From positions 1 to 10,620 of the forward strand of contig URTP01000068.1 of NCBI GenBank assembly GCA_900550835.1: 10,620 bases of DNA, read 5' to 3'. Shown here one piece after another: positions 1 through 8,038 of this stretch. The notes under the pieces were generated by a model. The model did not search any database, was not told where the DNA came from, and saw only the letters and a program-made list of their open reading frames with translations. The DNA is from an uncultured Collinsella sp. (lineage in GTDB: Bacteria; Actinomycetota; Coriobacteriia; Coriobacteriales; Coriobacteriaceae). The position numbers and the translations under genes are program-made. Position 1 is the stretch's first letter, and each line of letters starts with the position of its first letter.

Positions 1-602
1 CGGCTCTTCCGATCATCGAGACCCAGGACGGCGACGTCTCGGCCTACATTCCGACCAACGTCATTTCCATTACCGATGGTCAGATCTACCTGCAGTCCGA
101 GCTCTTCTTCCAGGGTCAGCGCCCGGCAGTCGACGTGGGCATCTCCGTGTCCCGCGTCGGTGGCGATGCGCAGACCAAGGCCATGAAGCAGGTCGCCGGC
201 AACCTCCGTCTGGACCTCGCTTCGTACCAGGAGCTCGCTGGCTTTACGCAGTTCGGCTCCGACCTCGACGAGGCTACTCAGAAGCAGCTGACCCATGGTG
301 CTCGCATGACCGAGCTCCTGAAGCAGCCGCGTTACAAGCCGTTTGAGGTTGGCGAGCAAATCGTTACGCTGTTCGCTGGCAACGAGGGCTTCCTGGATGA
401 CTTGGAGATCGCCGACGTGCTGCCCTTCCGTGCCGAGCTCATCGAGTACATGGACAATGGCTTTGGTTCGCTGCTCGACAAGGTTCGCGCCAAGAAGATC
501 GATGATGACACCAAGGCTGAGCTCTTGCGCGTCATCGGCGACTTCAAGCAGCAGTTCATGGCCAAGCACCATGCCGATACGACTGGATCAGAGGAGAACT
601 AA
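1..602 (+). CDS. atpA: ATP synthase F1 subunit alpha, 3' part only
   Basis: This is the C-terminal part of the alpha subunit, a non-catalytic nucleotide-binding subunit of the F1 head of the membrane-bound H+ (or Na+) ATP synthase. The reading frame is open from base 3 and gives 199 residues, roughly the last 40% of a protein that is usually 500-550 residues. It opens with the conserved stretch LPIIETQDGDVSAYIPTNVI. The alpha/beta family signature PAVDVGISVS is encoded at 123-152 and fits P-[SAP]-[LIV]-[DNH]-x3-S-x-S. The rest is the helical C-terminal domain (ARMTELLKQPRYKPFEVGEQ). Walker A and the start codon lie outside the window. The stop TAA at 600-602 is 5 bases before atpG, and an AGGAG at 592-596 inside the last atpA codons serves atpG. 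Identity is secure. Confidence 0.97.
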   Translation, partial: ALPIIETQDGDVSAYIPTNVISITDGQIYLQSELFFQGQRPAVDVGISVSRVGGDAQTKAMKQVAGNLRLDLASYQELAGFTQFGSDLDEATQKQLTHGARMTELLKQPRYKPFEVGEQIVTLFAGNEGFLDDLEIADVLPFRAELIEYMDNGFGSLLDKVRAKKIDDDTKAELLRVIGDFKQQFMAKHHADTTGSEEN

Positions 603-607
603 GCCCT

Positions 608-1515
608 ATGGCCAACCTTCGCGACATTAAGAAGCGAATCTCCTCGGTTACCACGACCAAGCAGATCACGCGCACGATGGAGATGGTCTCTACGGCCAAG
701 ATCCGTCGTGCCCTCGATCGCTCCAAGCAGGCCGAGCCCTATAAGGAGGCGCTGACCGACGTCATGTTGACGGTCGCCGGCGACGCCTCCTGTTCGGGCA
801 CCGATCCCATGCTGCAGAAGCATGAGAGCGTTAAGCGTGGCCTGATTGTCGTCATTGCCTCGGACCGCGGCCTTGCCGGCGGTTTCAATACGACGGTGGA
901 GCGCACGGCCGAAAAGCTCGCCGCTTCTTGGGCGAACGACGGCATCGAGCGCGAGATCATTGCGTGCGGACGCAAGCCGGCCACGTATTTCCGCGACCGC
1001 GCAAACGTCATCATGCACTTTGAGGGCAATTCCTCCGAGCCCGATTTTAATCAGGCTCGCATGATTTCCTCTCATATCTGCGATGCGTATCGTGCCGGTG
1101 AGCTTGACCGTGTCGAGCTTGTCTACCACCACGCCAAGAACCGCGTGGATCAGGAGCTTCGCGTCGAGCACTTGCTGCCGCTCGATCCCGAGATGATCGC
1201 TATGGCCCACGGTCCGCGTAAGAACGAGACCGACGCCCCTAAGCGCATCTCGTCCACGTTCGAGTTCGTGCCCTCTCCCGAGCATGTTCTCGGCAAGCTT
1301 GTACCGTCGTATATCCTGACGGTCATCTACCAGGCCCTGATCGATTCGGCGGCCGCCGAGCAGGGTGCACGCCGCAAGGCCATGCACTCCGCGACGGAAA
1401 ACGCCACCGCGATCATCTCGACCCTTACCCGCACGTATAGTCGCGTGCGCCAGGCTTCGATCACGACCGAGATTAACGAGATCGTCGGCGGAGCCTCAGC
1501 ATTGGAGGAACAGTA

Positions 1516-1516
<1 letters not shown>
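608..1516 (+). CDS. atpG: ATP synthase F1 subunit gamma
   Basis: The gamma subunit is the central rotor shaft that couples ion flow through Fo to the conformational cycle of the alpha3beta3 head. The 302-residue product is slightly longer than the E. coli protein (about 287), as is common in actinobacteria. The N-terminal helix (MANLRDIKKRISSVTTTKQI) and the C-terminal helix (about 240-302) form the expected antiparallel coiled coil. A globular domain lies between them and contains ASDRGLAGGFN. The C-terminal signature ITTEINEIVGGASA at residues 285-298 fits the gamma family pattern. ATG 608 is chosen because the N-terminus is canonical and AGGAG lies 11 bases upstream. The stop TAA shares one base with the atpD start (TAATG), which suggests translational coupling. 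Confidence 0.98.
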
Positions 1517-2970
<1,454 letters not shown>

Positions 2971-2973
2971 GTT

Positions 2974-3366
2974 ATGCGTATCCGCATCGTGTGCCCCGTG
3001 AGCTGCGCCTATGAGGGCGACGCTGCGTTTGTGTCGATTCCGTCCACGGATGGCGAGTTTGGCGTTCTGCCTGCTCACTCCAGCGAGATCTGCACGATCG
3101 ACCGCGGTTACGTTCGCGTTTCCGATAAGGCCATGGGCACTGTCGACCACACGTTTGCCGTGGCCGGCGGCTATGCCCAGGTTGCGGACGATGTCGTGAC
3201 CGTTCTCGCCGAGCGCGCTTGCGATTTGGCGACCGTCGATGCCGACAAGCTTAAAGCTGATATTCAAGGTTTTGAAGAGAAGCTGGGTAATTTGTCGGAG
3301 GATGATGCACGCCGCGCCTACCTCTATAATGAAATCGCATGGTGTAAGCTCAAGCTTGCCCAATAG
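2974..3366 (+). CDS. atpC: ATP synthase F1 subunit epsilon
   Basis: The epsilon subunit sits at the foot of the gamma shaft, links it to the c-ring and can inhibit ATP hydrolysis. The product has 130 residues, a normal length. Residues 1-86 are the beta-sandwich domain, with the family landmarks DGEFGVLPAHS and FAVAGGYAQVADDVVTVLAE. Residues from about 90 to the end are the two-helix C-terminal domain (VDADKLKADIQGFEEKLGN onward), so the inhibitory arm appears complete. ATG 2974 follows the atpD stop by 3 bases and uses a GGGGAG Shine-Dalgarno inside the end of atpD. It is the last gene of the operon, and a strong terminator begins 37 bases after its stop. The 3' third has more A/T-ending codons than the rest of the operon and contains a TATAAT at 3325. 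Confidence 0.96.
   Translation: MRIRIVCPVSCAYEGDAAFVSIPSTDGEFGVLPAHSSEICTIDRGYVRVSDKAMGTVDHTFAVAGGYAQVADDVVTVLAERACDLATVDADKLKADIQGFEEKLGNLSEDDARRAYLYNEIAWCKLKLAQ
3325..3330 (+). promoter_or_regulatory. candidate internal -10 box for murA, within atpC
   Basis: A perfect TATAAT lies inside the atpC coding region (codons for Leu-Tyr-Asn), 125 bases upstream of the murA start, in a locally A/T-richer stretch. No good TTGACA-like -35 lies 16-18 bases upstream (the bases there read roughly ATGATG), and there is no TGn extension. The motif alone is weak evidence. It matters because murA has no room for a promoter after the upstream terminator. Confidence 0.3.
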
Positions 3367-3402
3367 TCAAACGATTTAGCGTTCGACCATTTGCGAACAC
3401 AT

Positions 3403-3441
3403 CATGCCCGGGATGGCCTAGCCACCCCGGGCATGCTTTTT
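3403..3441 (+). terminator. rho-independent terminator after the atp operon
   Basis: The arms are 3403-3417 and 3421-3435. They form a 15-bp stem with a single A-C mismatch (3413/3425) around a three-base CTA loop. The outer ten pairs are CATGCCCGGG/CCCGGGCATG. The stem is followed by C and then TTTTT (3437-3441). The structure and T tract are typical of intrinsic termination in the + direction. There is no T tract on the minus strand. The stem ends only 19 bases before the murA start codon. Confidence 0.88.
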
Positions 3442-3454
3442 GAAAGGGTAGACC

Positions 3455-4738
3455 TTGGATATTATCCGCGTTGAGGGTGGCCACGCCATCGGAGGCTCCG
3501 TGCCCGTCTCGGGTGCTAAGAACTCCGCGCTCAAACTCATGGCGGCAACGCTTCTGGCGCCGGGCAAGACGACGCTGCAGAACGTGCCCGATATTTCCGA
3601 TGTCCACGTGATGGGCAAGGTGCTCAAGGGCATGGGCGCTACGATCGATGTTCTCGACGAGCACACGCTCGAGATTGATACCTCTCAGGTCGATTCCTGG
3701 GAGGCCCCCTACGAGCTCGTTGCCAAGATGCGTGCTTCCACCGCCGTCATGGGGCCCCTGCTGGGTCGCTTCCATCGCGCCAAGATCGCCATGCCGGGCG
3801 GCTGCAACCTGGGTGCTCGCAAGATCGATATGCACATTCTTGGTCTTGAGGCCCTGGGCGTCGAGTTTGATACCGCCCACGGCTATATCAACGCCAGCGC
3901 GCCTCAGGGCCTGCGCGGCACCACCGTCACGCTCGAGTTCGCCAGCGTCGGTGCGACCGAGAACCTCATCATGGCCTCCGTGCGCGCGCAGGGCACCACG
4001 GTTATCGACAATGCCGCCCGCGAGCCCGAGATCGTCGATCTCGCCAACATGCTCAACGAAATGGGCGCCAAGATTGTTGGCGCCGGTACGCCTGTCGTGA
4101 CCATCGAGGGCGTGGAAGAGCTGCATCCTGTTACCCATCGCGTGGTGGGTGACCGCATCGAGGCCGGTACCTTTATCGTCGCCGGTGCGTTGATGGCAGA
4201 CGATCGCGGTGTCGATGTCACGGGCTTTTGTCCCATTCACTTGGGCATGGTGCTCAAGAAGATGGAGCTCATGGGTATCGACTGCGAGCGCGTCGAGGAT
4301 GGCGTCCATGTGAACCGTGCTGAGCATCTCAAGCCGGTCGACATCCAGACGCTTCCGTTCCCCGGCTTCCCGACCGACATGCAGGCGCAGATTATGGTGC
4401 TCTCCGCCCTCTCCGACGGCAGCTCCGTTATTACCGAGAACATCTTCGAGAATCGCTTTATGTTTGCCTCTGAGCTGGTGCGCATGGGTGCCGACATTCG
4501 TATCGAGAGCCATCATGCCATGATTCATGGCGTCAAGGGCTTCTCGGGCGCACAGGTTACCTCGCCCGATCTGCGTGGCGGAGCGGCCCTCGTCGTAGCG
4601 GGCTTGATCGCCGACGGGACGACCGAGGTTTCGGCCATCCATCACATCAAGCGCGGCTACGAGCGGTTTGTCGAAAAGCTGCAGGCGCTCGGCGCGCATG
4701 TCGAGCATGCTACCGTCTCCGATCCCGTCATCTACTAA
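3455..4738 (+). CDS. murA: UDP-N-acetylglucosamine 1-carboxyvinyltransferase (MurA)
   Basis: MurA transfers enolpyruvate from phosphoenolpyruvate to UDP-N-acetylglucosamine, the first committed cytoplasmic step of peptidoglycan precursor synthesis. The 427-residue product is of normal length with two EPSP-synthase-like domains. Visible active-site features are Lys22-Asn23 in SGAKNSALK, the catalytic loop PGGCNLGARKIDMH with Cys117 (E. coli Cys115) and Arg122 (E. coli Arg120), and Asp308 in FPGFPTDMQAQ (E. coli Asp305). Cys rather than Asp at the loop position is the fosfomycin-sensitive form. The start is TTG 3455, chosen because MDIIRVEGGHAIGG is the canonical N-terminus and AAGGG (3444-3448) sits 6 bases upstream. 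The gene follows the atp terminator directly and is followed after 12 bases by an LCP gene. Proximity of atpC and murA is also seen in other Gram-positive genomes. Confidence 0.97.
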   Translation: MDIIRVEGGHAIGGSVPVSGAKNSALKLMAATLLAPGKTTLQNVPDISDVHVMGKVLKGMGATIDVLDEHTLEIDTSQVDSWEAPYELVAKMRASTAVMGPLLGRFHRAKIAMPGGCNLGARKIDMHILGLEALGVEFDTAHGYINASAPQGLRGTTVTLEFASVGATENLIMASVRAQGTTVIDNAAREPEIVDLANMLNEMGAKIVGAGTPVVTIEGVEELHPVTHRVVGDRIEAGTFIVAGALMADDRGVDVTGFCPIHLGMVLKKMELMGIDCERVEDGVHVNRAEHLKPVDIQTLPFPGFPTDMQAQIMVLSALSDGSSVITENIFENRFMFASELVRMGADIRIESHHAMIHGVKGFSGAQVTSPDLRGGAALVVAGLIADGTTEVSAIHHIKRGYERFVEKLQALGAHVEHATVSDPVIY

Positions 4739-4750
4739 TACAGGTTGCCT

Positions 4751-5986
4751 ATGTTTAATAAAAAGCCCCTCGCGGATACCACCACCCGAAGACCCTCAAC
4801 TGGTGCGCAGGCCAAGATCTACAGTCGCGATAACGTGGCTCGTTATTCCGAGCGAGCTCGCCAACGTCGTCGTAGCCACACGATTCGCCACGTCGCGCTC
4901 ATTGTCGTGCTTGGCGTGCTGCTGAGTGCCACTACCGCTGCCGGCCTGTGGTTTGCCACCATTATGGGCAAGCTCGGCGATTCTAATGTCATTACTGACA
5001 ATCTGCGTCGGGTTCTGGTTGACACCGATGAGGCAAAGGATCCGTTCTACGTGCTGCTTCTTGGCACCGACGGCCGTCCGGGCGAGGATACGTATCGTGC
5101 CGACTCGATTATCCTGGCACGCATCGACCCCACGCAAAAGCAGGCGACGCTCATTTCCGTTCCGCGCGACACCAAGGTCGAGTACAAGGGCGAGACCATG
5201 AAGATCAACGCCTGCCATACCGTTGGCGGCGCCGAGGCCATGGTCGAGGCGGTCAACGAGCTGTGCGGTGTTCAGATTTCCCACTATGCCGAGGTCAGCT
5301 TCGACGGAATGCAGGCGCTGATTGATTCGGTTGGCGGTATCGACATTAACGCAACCGATGATGTTGACGACCCCGAGCACCTGGATATTAAGATTACCGC
5401 TGGCCAGCAGCATATGGACGGTGCCACCGCCCTTACCTATGCCCGCTGCCGCTACACCTATGCCGACGGCGATTACACACGCATGCGCCACCAGCGTCAG
5501 GTGCTTGGCGCCCTTGCCAACCAGATTCTCAATAACTTCGATGCCACGAAGATCTTTGGCCTGGTTAATTCGCTGTCCGATATGCTCGTAACCGATATGA
5601 GCGTTCAGGATATCGTGGCTACGGTCAACGCCATGCGCGGTATGGATGTCGACGGTATCTACTCGGCCAACCTGCCCTCGTACGCCGACGACAGCACCAT
5701 GATCGACGGCGTGAGCTACGTCTTTGTCTACGAGGACGAGCTCAAGGAAATGATGGAGCGCGTCGATGCCGGCAAGGATCCCAAGGGTCCCAACACCATG
5801 GGTCTTTCCAACGGTTCCAGCTCTACGATCGGCGACCTGAACAACAACACGTCTGACGACTACGCAAACGGTACCGCAACCTCATCGGTCAGCTCTGACG
5901 ATTCCGATGACTCAAGCGATTCGAGCGATTCGGACTACTACGAAGAGCCCACCGGCGACGGCAACGGCTACGAAGCCAACTACTAA
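4751..5986 (+). CDS. LytR-CpsA-Psr (LCP) family wall glycopolymer ligase
   Basis: LCP proteins are membrane-anchored phosphotransferases that attach wall teichoic acids, capsules or other glycopolymers to peptidoglycan from undecaprenyl-linked donors. The product has 411 residues from ATG 4751. Residues 1-46 are cytoplasmic and basic (RQRRR before the membrane). Residues about 47-70 form one transmembrane helix. The LCP domain spans about 97-260, with FYVLLLGTDG (99-108), Asp118 of RADS, Arg139 of SVPRDT, and the Arg-rich motif YARCRYTYADGDYTRMRHQR (230-249). The end is a low-complexity extracellular tail (about 350-411) rich in Ser and Asp. A TTG at 4745 in the same frame is possible, but ATG with AGG at 4742-4744 is preferred; the ribosome site is weak. 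Its position just after murA supports a joint envelope operon. The polymer it attaches cannot be told from sequence. Confidence 0.93.
   Translation: MFNKKPLADTTTRRPSTGAQAKIYSRDNVARYSERARQRRRSHTIRHVALIVVLGVLLSATTAAGLWFATIMGKLGDSNVITDNLRRVLVDTDEAKDPFYVLLLGTDGRPGEDTYRADSIILARIDPTQKQATLISVPRDTKVEYKGETMKINACHTVGGAEAMVEAVNELCGVQISHYAEVSFDGMQALIDSVGGIDINATDDVDDPEHLDIKITAGQQHMDGATALTYARCRYTYADGDYTRMRHQRQVLGALANQILNNFDATKIFGLVNSLSDMLVTDMSVQDIVATVNAMRGMDVDGIYSANLPSYADDSTMIDGVSYVFVYEDELKEMMERVDAGKDPKGPNTMGLSNGSSSTIGDLNNNTSDDYANGTATSSVSSDDSDDSSDSSDSDYYEEPTGDGNGYEANY
5915..5932 (+). repeat. 9-bp tandem duplication in the LCP tail
   Basis: AGCGATTCG occurs twice head to tail, in frame, each copy encoding Ser-Asp-Ser. 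It lies in the Ser/Asp-rich C-terminal tail, where a run of TCN/AGC and GAT/GAC codons makes length change by slippage plausible. Confidence 0.8.
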
Positions 5987-6014
5987 GTTACGGCGTTTTA
6001 CCAAACGCCGTAAC
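5987..6014. other. perfect hairpin directly after the LCP stop codon, no T tract
   Basis: GTTACGGCGTTT (5987-5998) and AAACGCCGTAAC (6003-6014) pair perfectly over 12 bp around a TACC loop. The stem begins on the base after the TAA stop. It is followed by GACTCG, with no T tract on either strand, so it is not a classical intrinsic terminator. It may be a 3'-end stabilising or RNA-processing structure. Confidence 0.7.
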
Positions 6015-6056
6015 GACTCGACGCTGCGCGCCGCCCAAGGCGACAATTTGTCATTC

Positions 6057-6098
6057 AAAAGGCAGGGCATGACCAGAAGGTCAATGCCCTGCCTTTTT
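6057..6098 (+). terminator. rho-independent terminator of the murA-LCP unit
   Basis: AAAAGGCAGGGCAT (6057-6070) pairs with ATGCCCTGCCTTTT (6084-6097). An inner GACC/GGTC stem with an AGAA loop extends it, leaving one bulged A at 6083. The T tract is 6094-6098. The A run on the 5' arm could also give some termination from the other strand. It lies 70 bases after the LCP stop and is the obvious terminator for the + genes. Confidence 0.88.
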
Positions 6099-6174
6099 CA
6101 TGCCAACTTGTTCGCCTTGGACGTCGCTCGCTGACGTTGGCTCAACCTGCGATGTTGACTACTCCCCTTGTATC

Positions 6175-6219
6175 AAAAACCGCCCCGTCCTCTGTAGAGG
6201 ACGGGGCGGTTTGTCTTTT
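6175..6219. terminator. bidirectional terminator between LCP gene and pepT
   Basis: The 16-bp perfect stem 6177-6192/6197-6212 (AAACCGCCCCGTCCTC and its complement) closes a TGTA loop. On the minus strand it is followed by TTTTT (complement of 6175-6179), which makes it the pepT terminator 25 bases after that stop. On the plus strand it is followed by TTT-GTC-TTTT, a poorer tract that could back up the previous terminator. The rest of the 251-base convergent gap (6099-6174) shows no gene or strong structure. Confidence 0.88.
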
Positions 6220-6237
6220 AGGCTTGAGCGGCCAGGC

Positions 6238-7485
6238 TTATGCAAAGCGGGCGACGAGCTCCTGGAGCACGTCGGTCATCTTGACGAGCGAACTGACCGG
6301 GACGAACTCGTTGACGCCGTGGTAGCAATAGCCGCCGGTGGAAAGGTTGGGGCAGGGCAGACCGCGGAACGACAGCTGAGCGCCGTCGGTGCCGCCACGA
6401 ATCGGCAGCACTTGGGGCTCAACGCCGCAGGCAAGGTAGGCTTCCTTGGCAACATCAATAAGCTCGGGATAGTCACGAACGATCTCGGCCATATTTCGAT
6501 ACTGCTGCTTAATCTCGACCGTCACGCGCTCCTCACCCAGACGCTGGTTGAGCATCGAGGCGGCGGCATCAATAAGGTCGAGTTTCTGCTGGAACTTGGC
6601 GGCATCGTGATCACGGACGATATAGCGCGCCGTGGCGTGATCGACGGTCGCAGATACACCCTCAAGGTGATAAAAGCCCTCGTAGCCTTCCGTATACTCC
6701 GGGCGCTGCACGTAGGGGAGCAACGCGTTGAAGTCGCAGAACAGATTGCCTGCGTTGACCATACGGCCCTTGGCGTCGCCCGGGTGGATGGACTGGCCCT
6801 CAAAGCGGATGGTCGCCTCGGCGGCGTTAAAGCACTCCCACTCCAGCTCGCCGATGGGGCCGCCGTCGACCGTGTAGGCGTACTTGCAGCCAAAGGTATC
6901 GATATCCAACAGCTCGGCTCCGTGACCGATCTCCTCGTCAGGGCAGAAGCAAATGCCGAGTGCGGGATGGGGCAGAGAGGGGTCCTGAGCGATACGCGCG
7001 ACAAGCGACATGATCTCGGCGACGCCTGCCTTGTCGTCCGCGCCCAGCAGCGTGGTGCCATCGCTGCAGACCAGGTCCTCACCCGCGAGGTCGTTCAGGG
7101 CGGGAAGCTTGGCGGTACTCATGGCAACGGGCTTACCGTCAACCGTGCCGCAGACCAGGTCGCCGCCTTCGTAGTGTACGATGTGCGGCTTCACGCCGGC
7201 GCCCGGTGCAACTTCGGTGGTGTCGAGATGGGCGATCAGGCCAAGGGCGGGCTTGTCCTCAGCGCCCGCACTTGCGGGGATATGCGCGCAGACATAGGCA
7301 TGCTCGGTCACGTGGGCATCTTCCGCACCAAGCTCGCGCAGCTCTTCAGCCAGCACGTTGGCAAGGTCAAACTGAACGACGCTCGAGGGTACCTGGTCGC
7401 AGTTTGCATCCTCGGACTGCGTGTTGATCTGGACGTAGCGCAAAAAGCGCTCGAGGACATCGGGGTTCGTGGTGGTGTTTTCCAT
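6238..7485 (-). CDS. pepT: peptidase T (tripeptide aminopeptidase)
   Basis: Peptidase T is a cytoplasmic dizinc M20-family enzyme that removes the N-terminal residue from tripeptides, finishing the breakdown of imported or internal peptides. From ATG 7485 the product has 415 residues (about 408 in E. coli). The metal and catalytic residues are all present: His86 and Asp88 in GLIAHLDTTEVAPG; the bridging Asp at 150/151 in LLGADDKAG; the Glu pair 184/185 in CPDEEIGHG; Asp207 in YTVDGG; and His389 in CYHGVNEF. The substrate motif RGGTDGAQLSFRGLPCPNLS is also intact. The frame stays open upstream to 7581, but MENTTTNPDVLERFLRYVQI is the family-like N-terminus, and GGAG (complement of 7494-7497) lies 8 bases before it. 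The gene stands alone, convergent to the LCP gene and divergent from a metal-type regulator. Confidence 0.97.
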   Translation of the reverse strand: MENTTTNPDVLERFLRYVQINTQSEDANCDQVPSSVVQFDLANVLAEELRELGAEDAHVTEHAYVCAHIPASAGAEDKPALGLIAHLDTTEVAPGAGVKPHIVHYEGGDLVCGTVDGKPVAMSTAKLPALNDLAGEDLVCSDGTTLLGADDKAGVAEIMSLVARIAQDPSLPHPALGICFCPDEEIGHGAELLDIDTFGCKYAYTVDGGPIGELEWECFNAAEATIRFEGQSIHPGDAKGRMVNAGNLFCDFNALLPYVQRPEYTEGYEGFYHLEGVSATVDHATARYIVRDHDAAKFQQKLDLIDAAASMLNQRLGEERVTVEIKQQYRNMAEIVRDYPELIDVAKEAYLACGVEPQVLPIRGGTDGAQLSFRGLPCPNLSTGGYCYHGVNEFVPVSSLVKMTDVLQELVARFA

Positions 7486-7523
7486 AAAGACCGCTCCAAT
7501 CTTGGTCGTCGTGTGCAACAAGA

Positions 7524-7532
7524 ACTCTAGCA
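7524..7532 (-). promoter_or_regulatory. candidate extended -10 promoter for pepT
   Basis: Read on the minus strand this is TGC-TAGAGT, a TGn extension plus a four-of-six -10 match, placed so that transcription would start about 30 bases before the pepT ATG. The -35 position (about 7547-7552) has no TTGACA match and lies inside the inverted repeat 7533-7552. This is a motif-only call. Confidence 0.35.
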
Positions 7533-7552
7533 CGGTATGCCACGGCATACCG
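7533..7552. promoter_or_regulatory. perfect inverted repeat, candidate operator in the pepT/regulator gap
   Basis: CGGTATGCC (7533-7541) and GGCATACCG (7544-7552) are exact reverse complements separated by AC. The 20-bp dyad suits a dimeric winged-helix regulator; known DtxR-family operators are about 19-21 bp palindromes. It occupies the -35 region of both candidate promoters. No T tract follows on either strand, so it is not a terminator. The adjacent regulator gene (7606-8028) is the most likely binder, but that is inference. Confidence 0.6.
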
Positions 7553-7568
7553 CGACGCTTGGATGGGG

Positions 7569-7574
7569 TAGAAT
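7569..7574 (+). promoter_or_regulatory. candidate -10 box for the regulator/methyltransferase operon
   Basis: TAGAAT matches the -10 consensus at five of six bases and would start transcription near 7581, about 25 bases before the regulator ATG. The -35 position 17 bp upstream (7546-7551, CATACC) is poor and sits within the inverted repeat. Confidence 0.4.
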
Positions 7575-7605
7575 CAGCCATTGAATGCAGAAGGGACGGA
7601 AGATC

Positions 7606-8028
7606 ATGGATACGACAAATAGCTCGCGCGAACTACATCTGACGGTGGCGAACGAAGACTACTTGGAGTGCATGGTTCGCATTGAAAGCGAAGAGGGGGA
7701 AACCAACGGCGTGCGATCGGTCGACATCGCGCAGCGCCTTGGCGTCTCCAAGGCATCGGTCAATAAAGCGGTTTCGGCGCTCAAGGCATCCGAGCTTGTC
7801 GAGCAATCGCACTACGGCAAGGTAGTCCTGACCGATCGCGGCCGCGAGGTTGGCACGGCTATCTGGTACCGTCATCGCCTCGTCCGCACGTTTTTGGTTC
7901 AGGAGCTCGGTGTCGAATTTGAGCGAGCCGATTCCGAGGCCTGCATGATGGAGCATGCGCTATCCGAGGACACGATGAACCGCTGGCTCGCCTATCTCGA
8001 AAAGCAGGGAATCAGCGTCGAGGAATAG
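7606..8028 (+). CDS. DtxR/MntR-family metal-dependent transcriptional regulator
   Basis: This is a 140-residue winged-helix repressor of the type that binds DNA when loaded with Mn2+ or Fe2+. The helix-turn-helix region is about residues 36-67 (VRSVDIAQRLGVSKASVNKA), and the wing ends at TDRGREVG. The dimerisation/metal domain is about 85-130. Aligned by eye with B. subtilis MntR, it keeps Asp18, Glu21, His90, Glu116 and His117 (MntR Asp8, Glu11, His77, Glu102, His103). At the MntR Glu99 position it has Cys113, as DtxR does (Cys102). There is no C-terminal SH3-like domain, so it is a short form like MntR. ATG 7606 is preferred over an in-frame ATG at 7585 because AGGGA (7592-7596) fits it. 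It is followed after 10 bases by a methyltransferase gene. Which metal it senses and its targets cannot be read from sequence. Confidence 0.88.
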   Translation: MDTTNSSRELHLTVANEDYLECMVRIESEEGETNGVRSVDIAQRLGVSKASVNKAVSALKASELVEQSHYGKVVLTDRGREVGTAIWYRHRLVRTFLVQELGVEFERADSEACMMEHALSEDTMNRWLAYLEKQGISVEE

Positions 8029-8038
8029 CGGGATATAT

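Noticed and set aside
3381..3398. GTTCG-N8-CGAAC dyad before the atp terminator, considered as a LexA box
   Set aside because: Gram-positive LexA boxes have the opposite half-site order (CGAAC-N4-GTTCG). The spacing is also wrong, and the site lies just after atpC with no promoter evidence.
3350..4708. 452-codon minus-strand frame opposite murA
   Set aside because: It is the antisense shadow of a fully conserved murA. It shows no family resemblance and its start lies inside murA without a ribosome site.
4796..5491. 231-codon minus-strand frame opposite the LCP gene
   Set aside because: It is an antisense shadow; the LCP motifs are on the plus strand.
6119..6140. ACGTC/GACGT small inverted repeat in the convergent gap
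   Set aside because: Only five pairs with a seven-base loop, no T tract and no adjacent promoter signal; compatible with chance.
6100..7530. 476-codon plus-strand frame opposite pepT
   Set aside because: The minus strand carries every peptidase T metal ligand. The plus-strand frame runs across the pepT terminator and resembles no protein family.
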